A stretch of 64,000 bases of DNA, from positions 186,001-250,000 of the forward strand of contig JAKLDN010000006.1 in the NCBI GenBank assembly GCA_022703505.1. The letters are read 5' to 3'. Under the pieces are notes generated by a model. It saw only the letters and a program-made list of their open reading frames with translations, was not told the DNA's origin and made no database searches. Of the stretch, positions 18,304 through 27,477 are shown piece after piece (position 1 is the first letter of the stretch; each line of letters starts with the position of its first letter). The stretch is from Spirochaetota bacterium. Its GTDB lineage: Bacteria > Spirochaetota > Spirochaetia > Treponematales > UBA12059. A program made the translations under genes and the position numbers.

Positions 18304-19428
18304 ATGCCTGGTTTCTCGACCGAAGGCGCCGTCTGGTGGCCCTTCGACATCACGGAGCGTTTCATGGTGGACGTGTTCAAGGGGTACGGGGTTCCCGCCG
18401 GGGACGCCGAGGTCTGCGCGGAGGTTCTGATCACCGCGGACAAGCGGGGGATCGACTCCCACGGGGTCGGACGCCTGAAGCCCATCTACATCGACCGGAT
18501 CAAGGACGGGCAGATCAATCCCGTCACCAAGATAGACCTGATCAAGGAAGGCCCCACCACCGCGGTCCTGGACGCCAACAACGGCATGGGGCAGGTGGTA
18601 TCCAAGAAGGCCATGCTCATGGCCATCGAGAAGGCCAAAAAGTACGGGATGGGCATGGTGGTGGTCCGTAACTCCAACCATTACGGGATCGCGGGGTACT
18701 ACACGGGCCTGGCCGCGGACCACGGGATGATCGGCTTCTCGGGCACTAACGCCCGGCCGTCCATCGCCCCCACCTTCGGGGTGGAGAACATGATGGGCAC
18801 CAACCCCCTCTGCTTCGCCCTGCCCACGGACGAGCCCTTCCACTTCAACATCGACTGCGCCACCTCCATCTCCCAGCGGGGCAAGATCGAGGTCTACGCC
18901 CGGCAGAAGAAGGACATTCCTCCGGGCTGGGTCATCGGGGCGGACGGGACGACCAAGGTCGACTCCATCGCCGTGCTGGATGACCTGGTCAAGGGAACCG
19001 CGGCTCTGACCCCCGTGGGAGGCATCGGGGAGGAAGGCGGCGGACACAAGGGCTACGGCTGGGCCGCGACCGTGGAGATCCTCTCCTCCGCCCTCCAGCA
19101 GGGGGCCTTCATGAAGAGCCTCCTGGGCTTCGACAACGGGAAGAAGGTGCCCTACAAGCTGGGACACTTCTTCATGGCCGTGAACATCGAGGCCTTCACG
19201 GAGCTTGCGGCCTTCAAGAAAACCTCGGGGGACATCTGCCGGGCCCTGCGGAATTCCAAGAAGGCCCCGGGCCAGAAACGGATCTGGACCGCCGGGGAGC
19301 CCGAGTGGGACGCCTGGCTGGAGCGTAAGGACAAGGGAGTGCCCCTGGACGAGGTGGAGCGGGTCCAATTCGCCCAGATGAAGGCGGAGCTCAAGCTGAC
19401 CCAGTACAAGTTCCCGTGGGAATCCTAA
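18304..19428 (+). CDS. Malate/L-lactate (Ldh_2 family) dehydrogenase
   Basis: 374 residues. It belongs to the type-2 malate/lactate/ureidoglycolate dehydrogenase family, NAD(P)-dependent enzymes unrelated to classical MDH/LDH. Conserved motifs include GIDSHGVGRLKPIY with the catalytic histidine, VVVRNSNHYGIAGYY, GTNARPSIAPTFGVENMMGTNPLCFALP, and GGGHKGYGWA. AAAGGAGG just before the ATG gives a strong ribosome site. The next gene encodes a malic enzyme, so the pair could convert malate to oxaloacetate or pyruvate, or lactate to pyruvate. A paralogue lies at 54819-55916. Exact substrate cannot be fixed from sequence. Confidence 0.88.
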   Translation: MPGFSTEGAVWWPFDITERFMVDVFKGYGVPAGDAEVCAEVLITADKRGIDSHGVGRLKPIYIDRIKDGQINPVTKIDLIKEGPTTAVLDANNGMGQVVSKKAMLMAIEKAKKYGMGMVVVRNSNHYGIAGYYTGLAADHGMIGFSGTNARPSIAPTFGVENMMGTNPLCFALPTDEPFHFNIDCATSISQRGKIEVYARQKKDIPPGWVIGADGTTKVDSIAVLDDLVKGTAALTPVGGIGEEGGGHKGYGWAATVEILSSALQQGAFMKSLLGFDNGKKVPYKLGHFFMAVNIEAFTELAAFKKTSGDICRALRNSKKAPGQKRIWTAGEPEWDAWLERKDKGVPLDEVERVQFAQMKAELKLTQYKFPWES

Positions 19429-19458
19429 GCCGAACGTGAAGCAACCGTGGAGGAAGCC

Positions 19459-20910
19459 ATGAAATCCAAGACCCTCTCCCTGACCGACATCGACAGCCTG
19501 TTTCCCGCGGACCTGTCCCCGGACAAGAAAGCCCAGGCCAAGACCCTCTTCCTGAAGAAGCTTTCCCTGGAGGCCCACCGCTTCTACGGCGGCAAGCTGC
19601 AGACCGTGCCCAAGTGCGGGATCTACGGCTTCAACTGGTTCAACGTCTGGTACACCCCGGGGGTGTCCAAGATCTCGACCTCCATCCGGGACGACAACGA
19701 CGTGTCCTTCGAGACCACCTGCCGGGGCAATATGGTGGCGGTGGTCAGCGACTCCACCCGGGTCCTGGGGGACGGGGACTGCACCTCCCCGGGCGGCCTC
19801 GGGGTCATGGAGGGCAAGTCCCTCCTCATGAAGTACCTGGGCGGCGTGGACGCCGTGCCCCTCTGCGTGGACTCCCGGAACGAAGCGGGCAAGCACGACC
19901 CCGCCAAGATCATCGAGTTCGTGAAGATGTGCCAGCACTCCTTCGGGGCGATCAACCTGGAGGACATCTCCCAGCCCAACTGCTTCCGGGTCCTGGACGA
20001 CCTGCGGGACGCCTGCGACATCCCGGTCTGGCACGACGACGCCCAGGGCACCGCCTGCGTCACCCTGGCGGGCCTGATCAACGCGGTCGACCTGGCGGGC
20101 AAGAAGATGCGGGACGTCAAGATCGTCCTCCTGGGCGCCGGGGCGTCCAACACCACCATCGCCCGGCTCCTCATGGCCGACGGGGCCCGGGGCGAGAACA
20201 TCGTGATGTTCGACACCAAGGGCAGCCTCCACAAGGGGCGGAAGGACATCGAGGCCAGCCCCGAGAACTACCGCAAGTGGGAGCTCTGCCAGTCCACGAA
20301 CCCCAAGGGCATCCTGACCATGGAGAACGCATTCCGGGGCGCCGACGCCCTGGTCGCCCTGTCCACCCCGGGCCCGGACGTGGTCAAGCCCGAGTGGGTA
20401 GCCTCCATGGCCCCCAAGGCCATCGTCTTCGCCTGCGCCAACCCGGTGCCGGAGATCTGGCCCCACAAGGCCAAGGAGGCGGGGGCCTTCATCGTGGCCA
20501 CCGGCCGGGGGGACTTCCCCAACCAGGTCAACAACTCCATCTGCTTCCCCGGGATCCTGAAGGGCGCCCTGGCGGTCCGGGCCCGGAAGATCTCCGACGG
20601 AATGGCCATCCGCTGCGCCCACTCCCTGGCGGACTTCGCCAAGGCCCGGGGGATCCACCCGGACAACATCGTACCGAACATGGACGAAAGCGACGTGTTC
20701 TCCGTGGAGGCCGCGGACGTGGCGGAGCAGGCGGTGAAGGAGGGCCTGGCCCGGGTTCCCAAGTCCCGGGAGGAGGTCTACGCCTGGGCCAAGAAGGAGA
20801 TCGCCGCGGCCCGGAAGACCTTCGAGTCCATGATGGAGCGGGGGGACATCCCCCAGCCGGACGAGGCCATGATCCTGGCCGCCCGGGACTGGGCGCTCAA
20901 GCAGGTCTAG
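19459..20910 (+). CDS. NAD(P)-dependent malic enzyme
   Basis: 483 residues from ATG 19459, which has GGAGGAA six bases upstream; a GTG at 19447 is less likely. It decarboxylates malate to pyruvate with NAD(P)+. Family motifs are YTPGVSKIS near the N terminus, GLGVMEGKSLL, INLEDISQPNCF, WHDDAQGTA with metal-binding acids, and the dinucleotide-binding IVLLGAGASNTTIARLL. Late motifs FACANPVPEI and GRGDFPNQVNNSICFPG are also typical. It is cytoplasmic. It forms an operon with the dehydrogenase upstream, and its stop overlaps the convergent regulator stop by 2 bases in a CTAG. Confidence 0.95.
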   Translation: MKSKTLSLTDIDSLFPADLSPDKKAQAKTLFLKKLSLEAHRFYGGKLQTVPKCGIYGFNWFNVWYTPGVSKISTSIRDDNDVSFETTCRGNMVAVVSDSTRVLGDGDCTSPGGLGVMEGKSLLMKYLGGVDAVPLCVDSRNEAGKHDPAKIIEFVKMCQHSFGAINLEDISQPNCFRVLDDLRDACDIPVWHDDAQGTACVTLAGLINAVDLAGKKMRDVKIVLLGAGASNTTIARLLMADGARGENIVMFDTKGSLHKGRKDIEASPENYRKWELCQSTNPKGILTMENAFRGADALVALSTPGPDVVKPEWVASMAPKAIVFACANPVPEIWPHKAKEAGAFIVATGRGDFPNQVNNSICFPGILKGALAVRARKISDGMAIRCAHSLADFAKARGIHPDNIVPNMDESDVFSVEAADVAEQAVKEGLARVPKSREEVYAWAKKEIAAARKTFESMMERGDIPQPDEAMILAARDWALKQV

Positions 20911-21896
20911 CCGAGCAGGGCCCGGGCGCAGTCCGCGTCCGTGACCAGGGCGGAGCAGATCCCGCTCCGGAGCATGGCCCGGAGGGGCTCCGCCTTGGCC
21001 GCCCCCGCCGCCGCGATCGCCACGGTGCGGACCCTCCGGAGATCCTCCAGGGGAAGGTAGACCATGCGGTCCGACACGGAGGTGGGAACCATACGTCCAC
21101 GGCCGTCGAAGACCACGAAGTTGCTGATGCATTCCCCGCCCGCGGTCCGCATCCCCTCCAGGTCGGGTTCCGTGAAGATGCCGCTGCGGTACATGGAGCT
21201 GTCCACGGTCAGGGCGCTGACCCCCAGGAAGGCCATGTCCAGGCGGCTCCAGATGTCCCGGACCGGGCGGAAATTGCTGTCCTCCATCAGGGCTTTCCGG
21301 GTTTCCGGATCGTCCACGAAGGCGGGGGTGTTCACGAGGTAGGAACTACCGCCCAGTTTCTGGGCGAAGGTGCGGGCGATGCTGTTGGGGTAGATCCCGG
21401 TCTCGATCCAGCCCAGGGCGCCGATGATGGGGATCACGTCCGCCCGCACCGAGGGCATCCGGGGCAGGCTCTCCCCGACGGACCTCAGGGTGTCCCCCCA
21501 GCTGACCCCCAGGACGGCCCCGGGTTTCAGGGTGCGGGACAGGAGATCCGCCGCGGCGGCCGCCAAGCCCTGGTAGGTATGCTCGATCCGGCCGTAACTG
21601 GGCACCAGCAGACATTCCGGGAGATCGAAGGTTCTCTCGATCTCTATTTCCAGGCGGGAAAAATCGTTCTCCCCCCCCTGTATCGATATGGAGACGATCT
21701 TGAGCTCCCGGGCCCGGGCCAAGGCCCGGGATACGCTGGCCACGGACATCCGGGTCCGCTGGGAGATATCCTTCTGGCTGAGGTTTTCTATATAGTAAAG
21801 GTGAGCGATCTTGGCCAGCAGACTGTGGGATCCGTCCGGCCTGCCGTCGGCCGCCTGGATGGAGTCTTCGGTTCGCCGTCCCGCGTCTTCGCCCAT
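20907..21896 (-). CDS. SorC-family sugar-binding transcriptional regulator
   Basis: 329 residues from the ATG at 21896 (GGGGGAAG upstream); an alternative start is 21932. Residues about 25-60 form a helix-turn-helix (AHLYYIENLSQKDISQRTRMSVASVSRALARARE). The rest is the SorC effector-binding domain, with GVSWGDTLRSV, ADVIPIIGALG and GVSAL motifs. SorC proteins sense phosphorylated sugars or related metabolites. The gene converges on the malic enzyme and diverges from pdhA, so it may control either or both. Direct repeats between 21967 and 22002 are a candidate operator. Confidence 0.88.
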   Translation of the reverse strand: MGEDAGRRTEDSIQAADGRPDGSHSLLAKIAHLYYIENLSQKDISQRTRMSVASVSRALARARELKIVSISIQGGENDFSRLEIEIERTFDLPECLLVPSYGRIEHTYQGLAAAAADLLSRTLKPGAVLGVSWGDTLRSVGESLPRMPSVRADVIPIIGALGWIETGIYPNSIARTFAQKLGGSSYLVNTPAFVDDPETRKALMEDSNFRPVRDIWSRLDMAFLGVSALTVDSSMYRSGIFTEPDLEGMRTAGGECISNFVVFDGRGRMVPTSVSDRMVYLPLEDLRRVRTVAIAAAGAAKAEPLRAMLRSGICSALVTDADCARALLG

Positions 21897-21925
21897 CCGT
21901 AGCTTCCCCCCGTCCCGGACTCTCC

Positions 21926-21955
21926 TTGACAAGCCTTCGGGCTCAAGACTATCCT
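21926..21955 (+). promoter_or_regulatory. Sigma-70-type promoter for the pdhA-pdhB operon
   Basis: A perfect TTGACA (21926-21931) and TATCCT (21950-21955) are separated by 18 bases, in the 121-base gap between the SorC regulator and pdhA. Transcription would start near 21962, about 55 bases before the pdhA ATG. This is one of the best-matching -35/-10 pairs in the window. Confidence 0.6.
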
Positions 21956-21966
21956 GACCCCGGATT

Positions 21967-22002
21967 TTTTTTCAAGCTCTGCAAATTTTTTCAGGCGCTC
22001 TG
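21967..22002 (+). promoter_or_regulatory. Direct-repeat candidate operator in the pdhA leader
   Basis: TTTTTTCAAG-CTCTGC (from 21967) is repeated as TTTTTTCAGGCG-CTCTGC (from 21986), 19 bases apart. The pair sits immediately downstream of the predicted start of transcription, where a bound repressor would block elongation. The neighbouring SorC-type regulator is the obvious candidate to bind it; this is inference. Confidence 0.35.
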
Positions 22003-22017
22003 CGCGAGGAAGCCTTC

Positions 22018-23043
22018 ATGATAGACCGATCGCCCGGGACAACCGTCGCGGCTGCCGCCGCGGCCCAGGCCGCGCGCACCCGCATGGGATATCCCGATTC
22101 CCTGCTCGAAGACCTGTACCGCAGGATGCTCCGGATCCGGTATTTCGAGGAGGAGATACACTACCATATCTCCCGGGGACACATCCACGGTACCACGCAC
22201 CTGTACGTCGGCGAGGAAGCGATAGCCGCCGGCGCCGCGGCAAACCTCTCGGACCTGGATTACATAACCAGCACCCACCGCTGCCACGGCCACGCGGTCG
22301 CCAAGGGCACGGCCCTTTCCGGCTTGGCTGCGGAGATGTTCGGCAAGCGGGCCGGGGTCTGCGGGGGCAAGGGCGGCTCCATGCACCTGGCCGATCCCGC
22401 CCGGGGGAACCTGGGGGGCACGGGCATCGTGGGCGGGGGCCTCCCCATCGCCGTGGGGGCGGCCCTCTCGATCCGCCGCCTGGGCCAGGACCGGGTCGCG
22501 GTCTGTTTCTTCGGGGACGGGGCCATGAACGAGGGGACCTTCCACGAGTCCGTGAACCTGGCCTCCGTCTGGAAGCTGCCGGTCCTCTTCCTCTGCGAGA
22601 ACAACCAGTACGGGGTCTCCACCCACGTACGGCGTTCCACGAACGTCCAGGACCTGAGCCTCCGGGCGGCCGCCTACGGAATTCCCGGCAGGAAGGTGGA
22701 CGGCATGGACGTCCTGGCCGTCTACGAGGCGGTCCGGGAGGCCAAGGAGTACGTCAAAACGAACGGCCCCCTCCTCCTGGTGGCCCAGACCTACCGCTTC
22801 CTGGGGCATTCCCGGAGCGACGCCAACGTGTACCGGACCGAGGAGGAGATCGCGTCGTGGAGGCGGAGGGATCCCATCCCCCGGTTCCGGGAACGTCTCA
22901 ACGAGGAGGGTTCCTTCTCCGAGGACCGGATTGAGGACATCGAGGAGGAGGTCCGCCGGGAGGTGGACGCCGCGTTCCGGTACGCCCGGGCCTGCGAGGA
23001 GCCCGGCCTGGAGGATCTCCTGAGGGACGTCTATGCGGACTGA
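22018..23043 (+). CDS. pdhA: Pyruvate (or acetoin) dehydrogenase E1 component, alpha subunit
   Basis: 341 residues. The thiamine diphosphate binding motif [31 protein letters not shown] is present (about residues 163-193), with the preceding GGKGGSMH and [16 protein letters not shown] stretches and the phosphorylation-loop-like [10 protein letters not shown]. With the beta subunit it decarboxylates a 2-oxo acid and passes the acyl group to lipoyl-E2. No E2 or E3 gene is in the window, so the acceptor is encoded elsewhere. The malic enzyme nearby makes pyruvate the likely substrate; acetoin dehydrogenase is the alternative. GAGGAAG precedes the start. Confidence 0.92.
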   Translation: MIDRSPGTTVAAAAAAQAARTRMGYPDSLLEDLYRRMLRIRYFEEEIHYHISRGHIHGTTHLYVGEEAIAAGAAANLSDLDYITSTHRCHGHAVAKGTALSGLAAEMFGKRAGVCGGKGGSMHLADPARGNLGGTGIVGGGLPIAVGAALSIRRLGQDRVAVCFFGDGAMNEGTFHESVNLASVWKLPVLFLCENNQYGVSTHVRRSTNVQDLSLRAAAYGIPGRKVDGMDVLAVYEAVREAKEYVKTNGPLLLVAQTYRFLGHSRSDANVYRTEEEIASWRRRDPIPRFRERLNEEGSFSEDRIEDIEEEVRREVDAAFRYARACEEPGLEDLLRDVYAD

Positions 23044-24088
23044 CGCGGGGACCGGAGCCCGGAGACCCCGGGAAATCAGCTACGCCCAGGCCGTCCGGGA
23101 AGCCCTGAGGGAGGAACTGCGCAGGGATCCCCGGGTCTTCCTCATGGGGGAGGACGTGGGGATCTACGGGGGCACCTTCGGCGTGTCCGCGGGTCTCATC
23201 GAGGAACTCGGACCGGACCGTATCCTGGACACCCCGATCTCCGAGGCCGTCCTGGCGGGAGCCGCCGCGGGGGCGGCCCTGACGGGCACCCGTCCGATCG
23301 TGGAGATCCCCTTCAGCGATTTCCTCTCCCTGGCCCTGGACCAGATCGGGAACCAGGCCGCCAAGATGCGGTACATGTTCGGCGGAGCGGTCCGGGTACC
23401 CCTGGTGGTGCGGAGCCCCGCGGGCTCGGGCACCGGGGCCGGGGCCCAGCACTCCCAGAGCCAGGAGGCGGTCTTCTGCCACTTCCCGGGGCTCAAGGTG
23501 GTCGTGCCCTCGACTCCCTACGACGCGAAGGGTCTCCTGAAGACGGCCGTGCGGGACGACAACCCCGTGGTCTTCCTGGAGCAGAAGCTCCTGTACAAGG
23601 AGACCGGCCCCGTACCCGAGGAAGAGTACCTGGTGCCCTTCGGGAAGGCCGACGTGAAGCGGCCCGGCTCGGACCTGACCATCGTGGCCTGGGGACGCAT
23701 GGTCGGGATGTGCCTGGCCGCGGCGGAACGGCTGGAGTCCGAGGGAGTCTCCGTGGAGGTGCTGGATCCCCGGACCCTGGTCCCCCTGGACACCCGGGCC
23801 ATCGTTTCCAGCGTCGCCAAGACCGGACGCCTGCTCATCGTACACGAGGCCGTACGGACGGGAGGCTTCGGGGGGGAGATCGCAGCCCTGGTGGCGGATA
23901 GCGAGGCCTTCCCCCTGCTGAAGGCGCCGATCCGGCGCGTGGCGGGCTTCGACATCCCCGTACCCTACAGCCCGAACCTGGAGCGGAACGCCGTGCCGAC
24001 CCCGGAGCGCATCGAGGACGCCGTACGAGACCTCCTGGTTCAGGGGGAAAAGCGCCCCGCCGGCCGGACCGGGTCGGTCCGATCATGA
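23033..24088 (+). CDS. pdhB: Pyruvate (or acetoin) dehydrogenase E1 component, beta subunit
   Basis: 351 residues from ATG 23033, overlapping the alpha subunit by 11 bases. Motifs [36 protein letters not shown], the potassium-site region [25 protein letters not shown], and [15 protein letters not shown] identify it. The C-terminal transketolase domain has [25 protein letters not shown]. It forms a heterotetramer with the alpha subunit. The stop overlaps ispDF as ATGA, tying central carbon flow to isoprenoid synthesis in one transcript. Confidence 0.94.
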   Translation: MRTDAGTGARRPREISYAQAVREALREELRRDPRVFLMGEDVGIYGGTFGVSAGLIEELGPDRILDTPISEAVLAGAAAGAALTGTRPIVEIPFSDFLSLALDQIGNQAAKMRYMFGGAVRVPLVVRSPAGSGTGAGAQHSQSQEAVFCHFPGLKVVVPSTPYDAKGLLKTAVRDDNPVVFLEQKLLYKETGPVPEEEYLVPFGKADVKRPGSDLTIVAWGRMVGMCLAAAERLESEGVSVEVLDPRTLVPLDTRAIVSSVAKTGRLLIVHEAVRTGGFGGEIAALVADSEAFPLLKAPIRRVAGFDIPVPYSPNLERNAVPTPERIEDAVRDLLVQGEKRPAGRTGSVRS

Positions 24089-25326
24089 CCGGACCGGTAG
24101 CCGTCCTCATCACCGCCGCCGGCCGTGGAGAGCGGTTCGGCGGCAAGAAGGAAACCGAGGATCTGGGCGGCAGGGCCGTGCTGGATCGGGCGGTCTCCGC
24201 CTTCAGCCGGCTGACCGGCCTTTCCTCCCTGGTCATCACCGCCCCCCGGGAGAGGAAGTCCGAACTTCTTACGGCCCTGCACGCCCGCACCAAGTCGGAC
24301 CTGGAGCGGCTGGGGGACCGGTTCGTGGTCGTCCCCGGCGGACCTACCCGAAGGGATTCCGTCCGGCTCGGGTTGGAAGCCCTGGCCCGGGCCCTGGCAC
24401 CGGCGGAAGCCGCCTCGGGATCGGTCCCCGCCCTTCCGGAAGCCGTCCGGGACATGGTGGTCCTGGTGCACGACGGCGCCCGCCCCTGGCTCAGCCAAGG
24501 TTTGGCCGAGCGGGTGGCCGCCATCGCGGGCAGGGTCGGGGCCTGCGTACCCGTGACCGGTCTCGTGGAGACCCCCAAGGAGATCTCCCCGGACGGCCTG
24601 GTCCTGCGCCATCCCCCCCGGGCCGCCCTGGCGAACGCCCAGACCCCCCAGGGCTTCCGGCTGGGGCCCCTGCTGGAGGCCCACCGAAGGGCGGACGCGG
24701 AGGGGATGGAGGCCACGGACGACGCCGAACTCTGGGCCCGCTACGTCGGCCCCGTGGCCTGGACGGAGGGGGAGCGGAGCAACCGGAAGATCACCTTTCG
24801 GGAGGATCTCGAGTTCCGCCCCGAAACCCCGGTCGAGCCCGCGGCGGCCCCCTTCCGGGTCGGCGAAGGCTGGGACATCCACCGCCTGGCTCCCGGACGG
24901 CGCCTCCTGCTCGGAGGGGTCGAGGTGCCCTCCGACCGCGGGGAGGAGGGATACTCGGACGGGGACGTCCTCCTGCACGCCGTGATCGACGCACTCCTGG
25001 GCTCCGCCGCCCTGGGGGACATCGGGATCCACTTCCCGCCGGGTGACCCGGAGTGGAAGGACGCGGACTCCCGGGACCTGGCCCGCCGCGCCCGGGATCT
25101 GGTTCGAAGGGCCGGCTGGCGGCCGGTCAACCTGGACTGCACGGTGGTCCTGGAGCGCCCGAAGCTAGCCCCCCACAGGGAGGCGATCCGGACCAGCCTC
25201 GCGGAACTCCTGGACCTGGACGTGGAGGCGGTGTCCTTCAAGGCCAAGACCATGGAGGGCCTGGGTCCCGTCGGGGAAGGCAGGGCCGTGGAAGCCCGGG
25301 CGGTACTCCTGGCTGTCCGGGAATAA
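24085..25326 (+). CDS. ispDF: Bifunctional IspD/IspF fusion of the MEP isoprenoid pathway
   Basis: 413 residues. Residues 1-250 are the IspD cytidylyltransferase ([31 protein letters not shown]). Residues 256-413 are IspF, the cyclodiphosphate synthase, with the metal ligands in [11 protein letters not shown] and [22 protein letters not shown]. The two activities flank IspE in the pathway. In the IspD nucleotide loop the usual PKQ is replaced by KKE, keeping one lysine. It is the last gene of the pdhAB operon and a strong hairpin begins at its stop codon. Confidence 0.95.
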   Translation: MTGPVAVLITAAGRGERFGGKKETEDLGGRAVLDRAVSAFSRLTGLSSLVITAPRERKSELLTALHARTKSDLERLGDRFVVVPGGPTRRDSVRLGLEALARALAPAEAASGSVPALPEAVRDMVVLVHDGARPWLSQGLAERVAAIAGRVGACVPVTGLVETPKEISPDGLVLRHPPRAALANAQTPQGFRLGPLLEAHRRADAEGMEATDDAELWARYVGPVAWTEGERSNRKITFREDLEFRPETPVEPAAAPFRVGEGWDIHRLAPGRRLLLGGVEVPSDRGEEGYSDGDVLLHAVIDALLGSAALGDIGIHFPPGDPEWKDADSRDLARRARDLVRRAGWRPVNLDCTVVLERPKLAPHREAIRTSLAELLDLDVEAVSFKAKTMEGLGPVGEGRAVEARAVLLAVRE

Positions 25327-25630
25327 CAGGGTGCTGACAAGCTTCGAGTTTTTCAGCACCCTGTTAAGAAACGCCGACCCCCTACCCTTGGAGTTTGTCG
25401 GGCTTGCCCGCCTAAATAGTAGAAAAATCGCATGTACGCGATTCTTCTACCACTCAAACTCCCGAGGAGCCCGTTAATCGGGGGGTTGTCTAAAAAGCTC
25501 GGATAGCTTTTTGGACAGCTGGTATTAGGGTAGCAGTTTCTAACGTTCTCAAGAGAACGTTAGAAACTGCAAGGGGTGTCCAATTAGTAACCGACTTATT
25601 GGACACCCCGCACAAGTCCGACAGGCTCCT
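25324..25630. repeat. Gene-free cluster of strong hairpins after ispDF
   Basis: This 300-base intergenic stretch is AT-rich compared with everything around it and holds at least five inverted repeats. They are 25324-25337/25353-25366 (14 bp, perfect), 25419-25431/25438-25450 (12 of 13) nested in 25390-25397/25455-25462 (8 bp), 25485-25499/25505-25519 (15 bp with two G-U), 25533-25550/25553-25570 (18 bp, perfect), and 25573-25584/25598-25609 (12 bp, perfect). Longer-range pairs (25396-25406 with 25613-25623 and 25465-25471 with 25624-25630) could close them into one branched fold. The first hairpin may act as the ispDF terminator. No ORF is credible here. It may be a structured RNA or a non-autonomous repeat element. 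Confidence 0.75.
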
Positions 25631-26093
25631 AGCCCGAGCAGACGTCCACCCAGGCCTTCGAGGCGGAATATTCTTCCAACTGGGCCAGGGTGCAGCGGAG
25701 GGCGGAGTTGCCGCTTCCGCAGGCGGGAAAGACGTGGTCGAAGCGTCGCAGGGACTCGTCCAGGTAGACGTCCAGCTCCGTGGCCAGGCCGAAGGGGCAG
25801 ATCCCGCCCACCGGATGCCCCGTCCGCTCGAGGGCCTCCTCCGGGGACAGCATGGACGCCTTGAGGCCGAAGGCCGCCTTGAACTTCTTGTTGTCGATCC
25901 GGGCGTCCCCGGCGGCCAGGACCAGGAGGGGCCGCTCCCGGCCCCGGAACGAAAGGGTCTTGGCGATGCGGCCCGGCTCCACCCCCAGGGCCCGGGCGGC
26001 GAGCTCCACGGTCGCGCTGGAACGGTCGAATTCCAGGACATCCCCGTCCCGGTTCCATCTCCTAAGATATTCCCGCGCCTCTGGAACGCCCAT
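25629..26093 (-). CDS. ybaK: YbaK/ProX-type aminoacyl-tRNA deacylase
   Basis: 154 residues from ATG 26093 with GGAGG upstream; a start at 26159 is possible but has none. It is a single YbaK/EbsC domain, which removes amino acids mistakenly attached to tRNA (for example Cys-tRNA-Pro). Motifs include ARALGVEPGRIAKTLSF with the conserved lysine, DNKKFKAAFGLKASMLSPEEALERTGHPVGGICPFGL, and a terminal SALRCTLAQLEEY. The GHPVGGICPFGL segment is typical of the family. It converges on ispDF, separated by the hairpin cluster. Confidence 0.9.
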   Translation of the reverse strand: MGVPEAREYLRRWNRDGDVLEFDRSSATVELAARALGVEPGRIAKTLSFRGRERPLLVLAAGDARIDNKKFKAAFGLKASMLSPEEALERTGHPVGGICPFGLATELDVYLDESLRRFDHVFPACGSGNSALRCTLAQLEEYSASKAWVDVCSG

Positions 26094-26175
26094 ACCGCCT
26101 CCGACTGCGATGTTGATCGGGTCTGCTCGAGTATCGCTCCAAGGGCGCCGGGTGCGCAAGACAAACAGGACCCGG

Positions 26176-27477
26176 CTACGGGAATCGCGAGCGCAGGACG
26201 ACGGCGAGTTCCCAGGGCACGACCTCCCCGTCCTCCGCCCAATCCGAAGTCCCCGCCCGGGCGGTCCAGGCGCCCCGGGCCGTCGGGACCTCCAGGGTCG
26301 CGGAGGCCTTCCAGTTCGGTCCTTCCACCGTCCATCTCCGGGCTCCCTCCAGCCGGAGGCCCGGCTTGCGGGGAATCCCCAGATCCAGGGCGGCGGAGAC
26401 CTCCGTGCGGGTCAGGTCCGCGCCCTCCCGAACCCAGGACGCCCGGGCGGAAGCCCGAACCGTCCTGGTTTCGTATCCGGCCCATACGGCGGGATCCAGC
26501 CGGACCGGAGGGAGCCGGGCGGAGTCGCAGGCCCCCAGCTCCGCCCCCCAGGTCCAGACCTTGCCGTTCCAGGAACCCCGGGCCAGGGCATCCCAGTCGA
26601 GACCACAGTCCGGGTCCTGTCCGATGCGGGCCCGGCCCTCCAGTCGGAACCGCGGCATCACGGCCCAGGACGCGTCGGTCCTCAGTTCCCAGCGGTCCGC
26701 CGCATCCCCGTCCAGGCCCCTCCAGCCCGGGGAGGCGGAGGAAATCCGTCCGCTCGCACAAAATCCCCGGCGCCCCCACTCCCCCTCCGCGCGGACCGCC
26801 CAGCCCCGGCCGCCCCGATCCTCCTCGGATACGGCCCCGGCCGCGATCACCCTACCCGCGGGGAATCCGTATCCGGCCCAAACCATCCCCGCGGCCAGGA
26901 GACGGGCGGGGGCGGGGACTTCCGGGGCGAACCAGGATTCGAAGCCGCCTCCCGGGGGAAGGAGGGAGAGCGCCGCCGCCCCCCCGGCCAGGATCCCCTC
27001 GCTTCCCGCAGTCCCCGCCCAGAACCCCAGCCGGGGGGCCCGGGCGTCCTGGAACCAGACACCAACGGAATCCCCCGCGAAGGCCCCGTACCCCCGGGCG
27101 TCGAAATCGAGGGCCAGGGGCTTCCGCCAGGTCCCGGTGAAGAGGTAGGCGTCCGCGCAGGGGTCGGCCAGGACCCGGGCCAGACCCGAGTGCCGGACCG
27201 GTCCCGCTGTCCAGAAGGGCCCGGTCGTGCCGATCCGAGCCTCCGGGGATTCCCCGGGCGCCGACGAAAGCCGGAGGGCAAGTCGGGCGGCACCGATGGA
27301 CAGATCCAGGGCCGAGGAAAACCCGTCCCGGGATGAGGCTTCGGCGCGCAGGGCGGCGGTCGGACCAGGGGCGGACCCGCCGCCCGGAGGTTCCGCGGGG
27401 GCGGGACTCGGGAAAGCGGCCAGGACGAAGGACAGGAGGCCGAGGATCCGGCGCCCTTTGTAATCGAGGATGGCCAT
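26176..27477 (-). CDS. Exported protein, probable outer-membrane beta-barrel
   Basis: 433 residues from ATG 27477. An N-terminal RRILGLLSFVLAAFPSPAPA segment is a good signal peptide. The mature protein shows many alternating-residue strands rich in Trp, Tyr, Gly and Ala (for example repeated W-x-x-x-A-x-x-x-W patterns) and ends LRSRFP, all fitting a beta-barrel or a surface beta protein. No family was recognised. The ribosome site is weak and in-frame upstream starts exist to 27705. It diverges from potA. Confidence 0.6.
   Translation of the reverse strand: MAILDYKGRRILGLLSFVLAAFPSPAPAEPPGGGSAPGPTAALRAEASSRDGFSSALDLSIGAARLALRLSSAPGESPEARIGTTGPFWTAGPVRHSGLARVLADPCADAYLFTGTWRKPLALDFDARGYGAFAGDSVGVWFQDARAPRLGFWAGTAGSEGILAGGAAALSLLPPGGGFESWFAPEVPAPARLLAAGMVWAGYGFPAGRVIAAGAVSEEDRGGRGWAVRAEGEWGRRGFCASGRISSASPGWRGLDGDAADRWELRTDASWAVMPRFRLEGRARIGQDPDCGLDWDALARGSWNGKVWTWGAELGACDSARLPPVRLDPAVWAGYETRTVRASARASWVREGADLTRTEVSAALDLGIPRKPGLRLEGARRWTVEGPNWKASATLEVPTARGAWTARAGTSDWAEDGEVVPWELAVVLRSRFP

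Noticed and set aside
18244-21132. A 962-codon open frame on the minus strand
   Set aside because: It is antisense to the malate dehydrogenase and malic enzyme genes, is very rich in Gly, His, Val and Asp as expected from reading GC-rich codons backwards, and has no motif. It is a GC shadow.
25327-25340. First hairpin as a classical intrinsic terminator of ispDF
   Set aside because: The stem is strong but the T-run is inside the loop rather than after the stem, so rho-independent termination is doubtful; it is kept only as part of the hairpin block.
25324-25630. Integron attC sites or a CRISPR array as an explanation of the hairpin cluster
   Set aside because: No GTTRRRY core pairs at the right places, no integrase, no cas genes, and the units differ in sequence rather than repeating with spacers.
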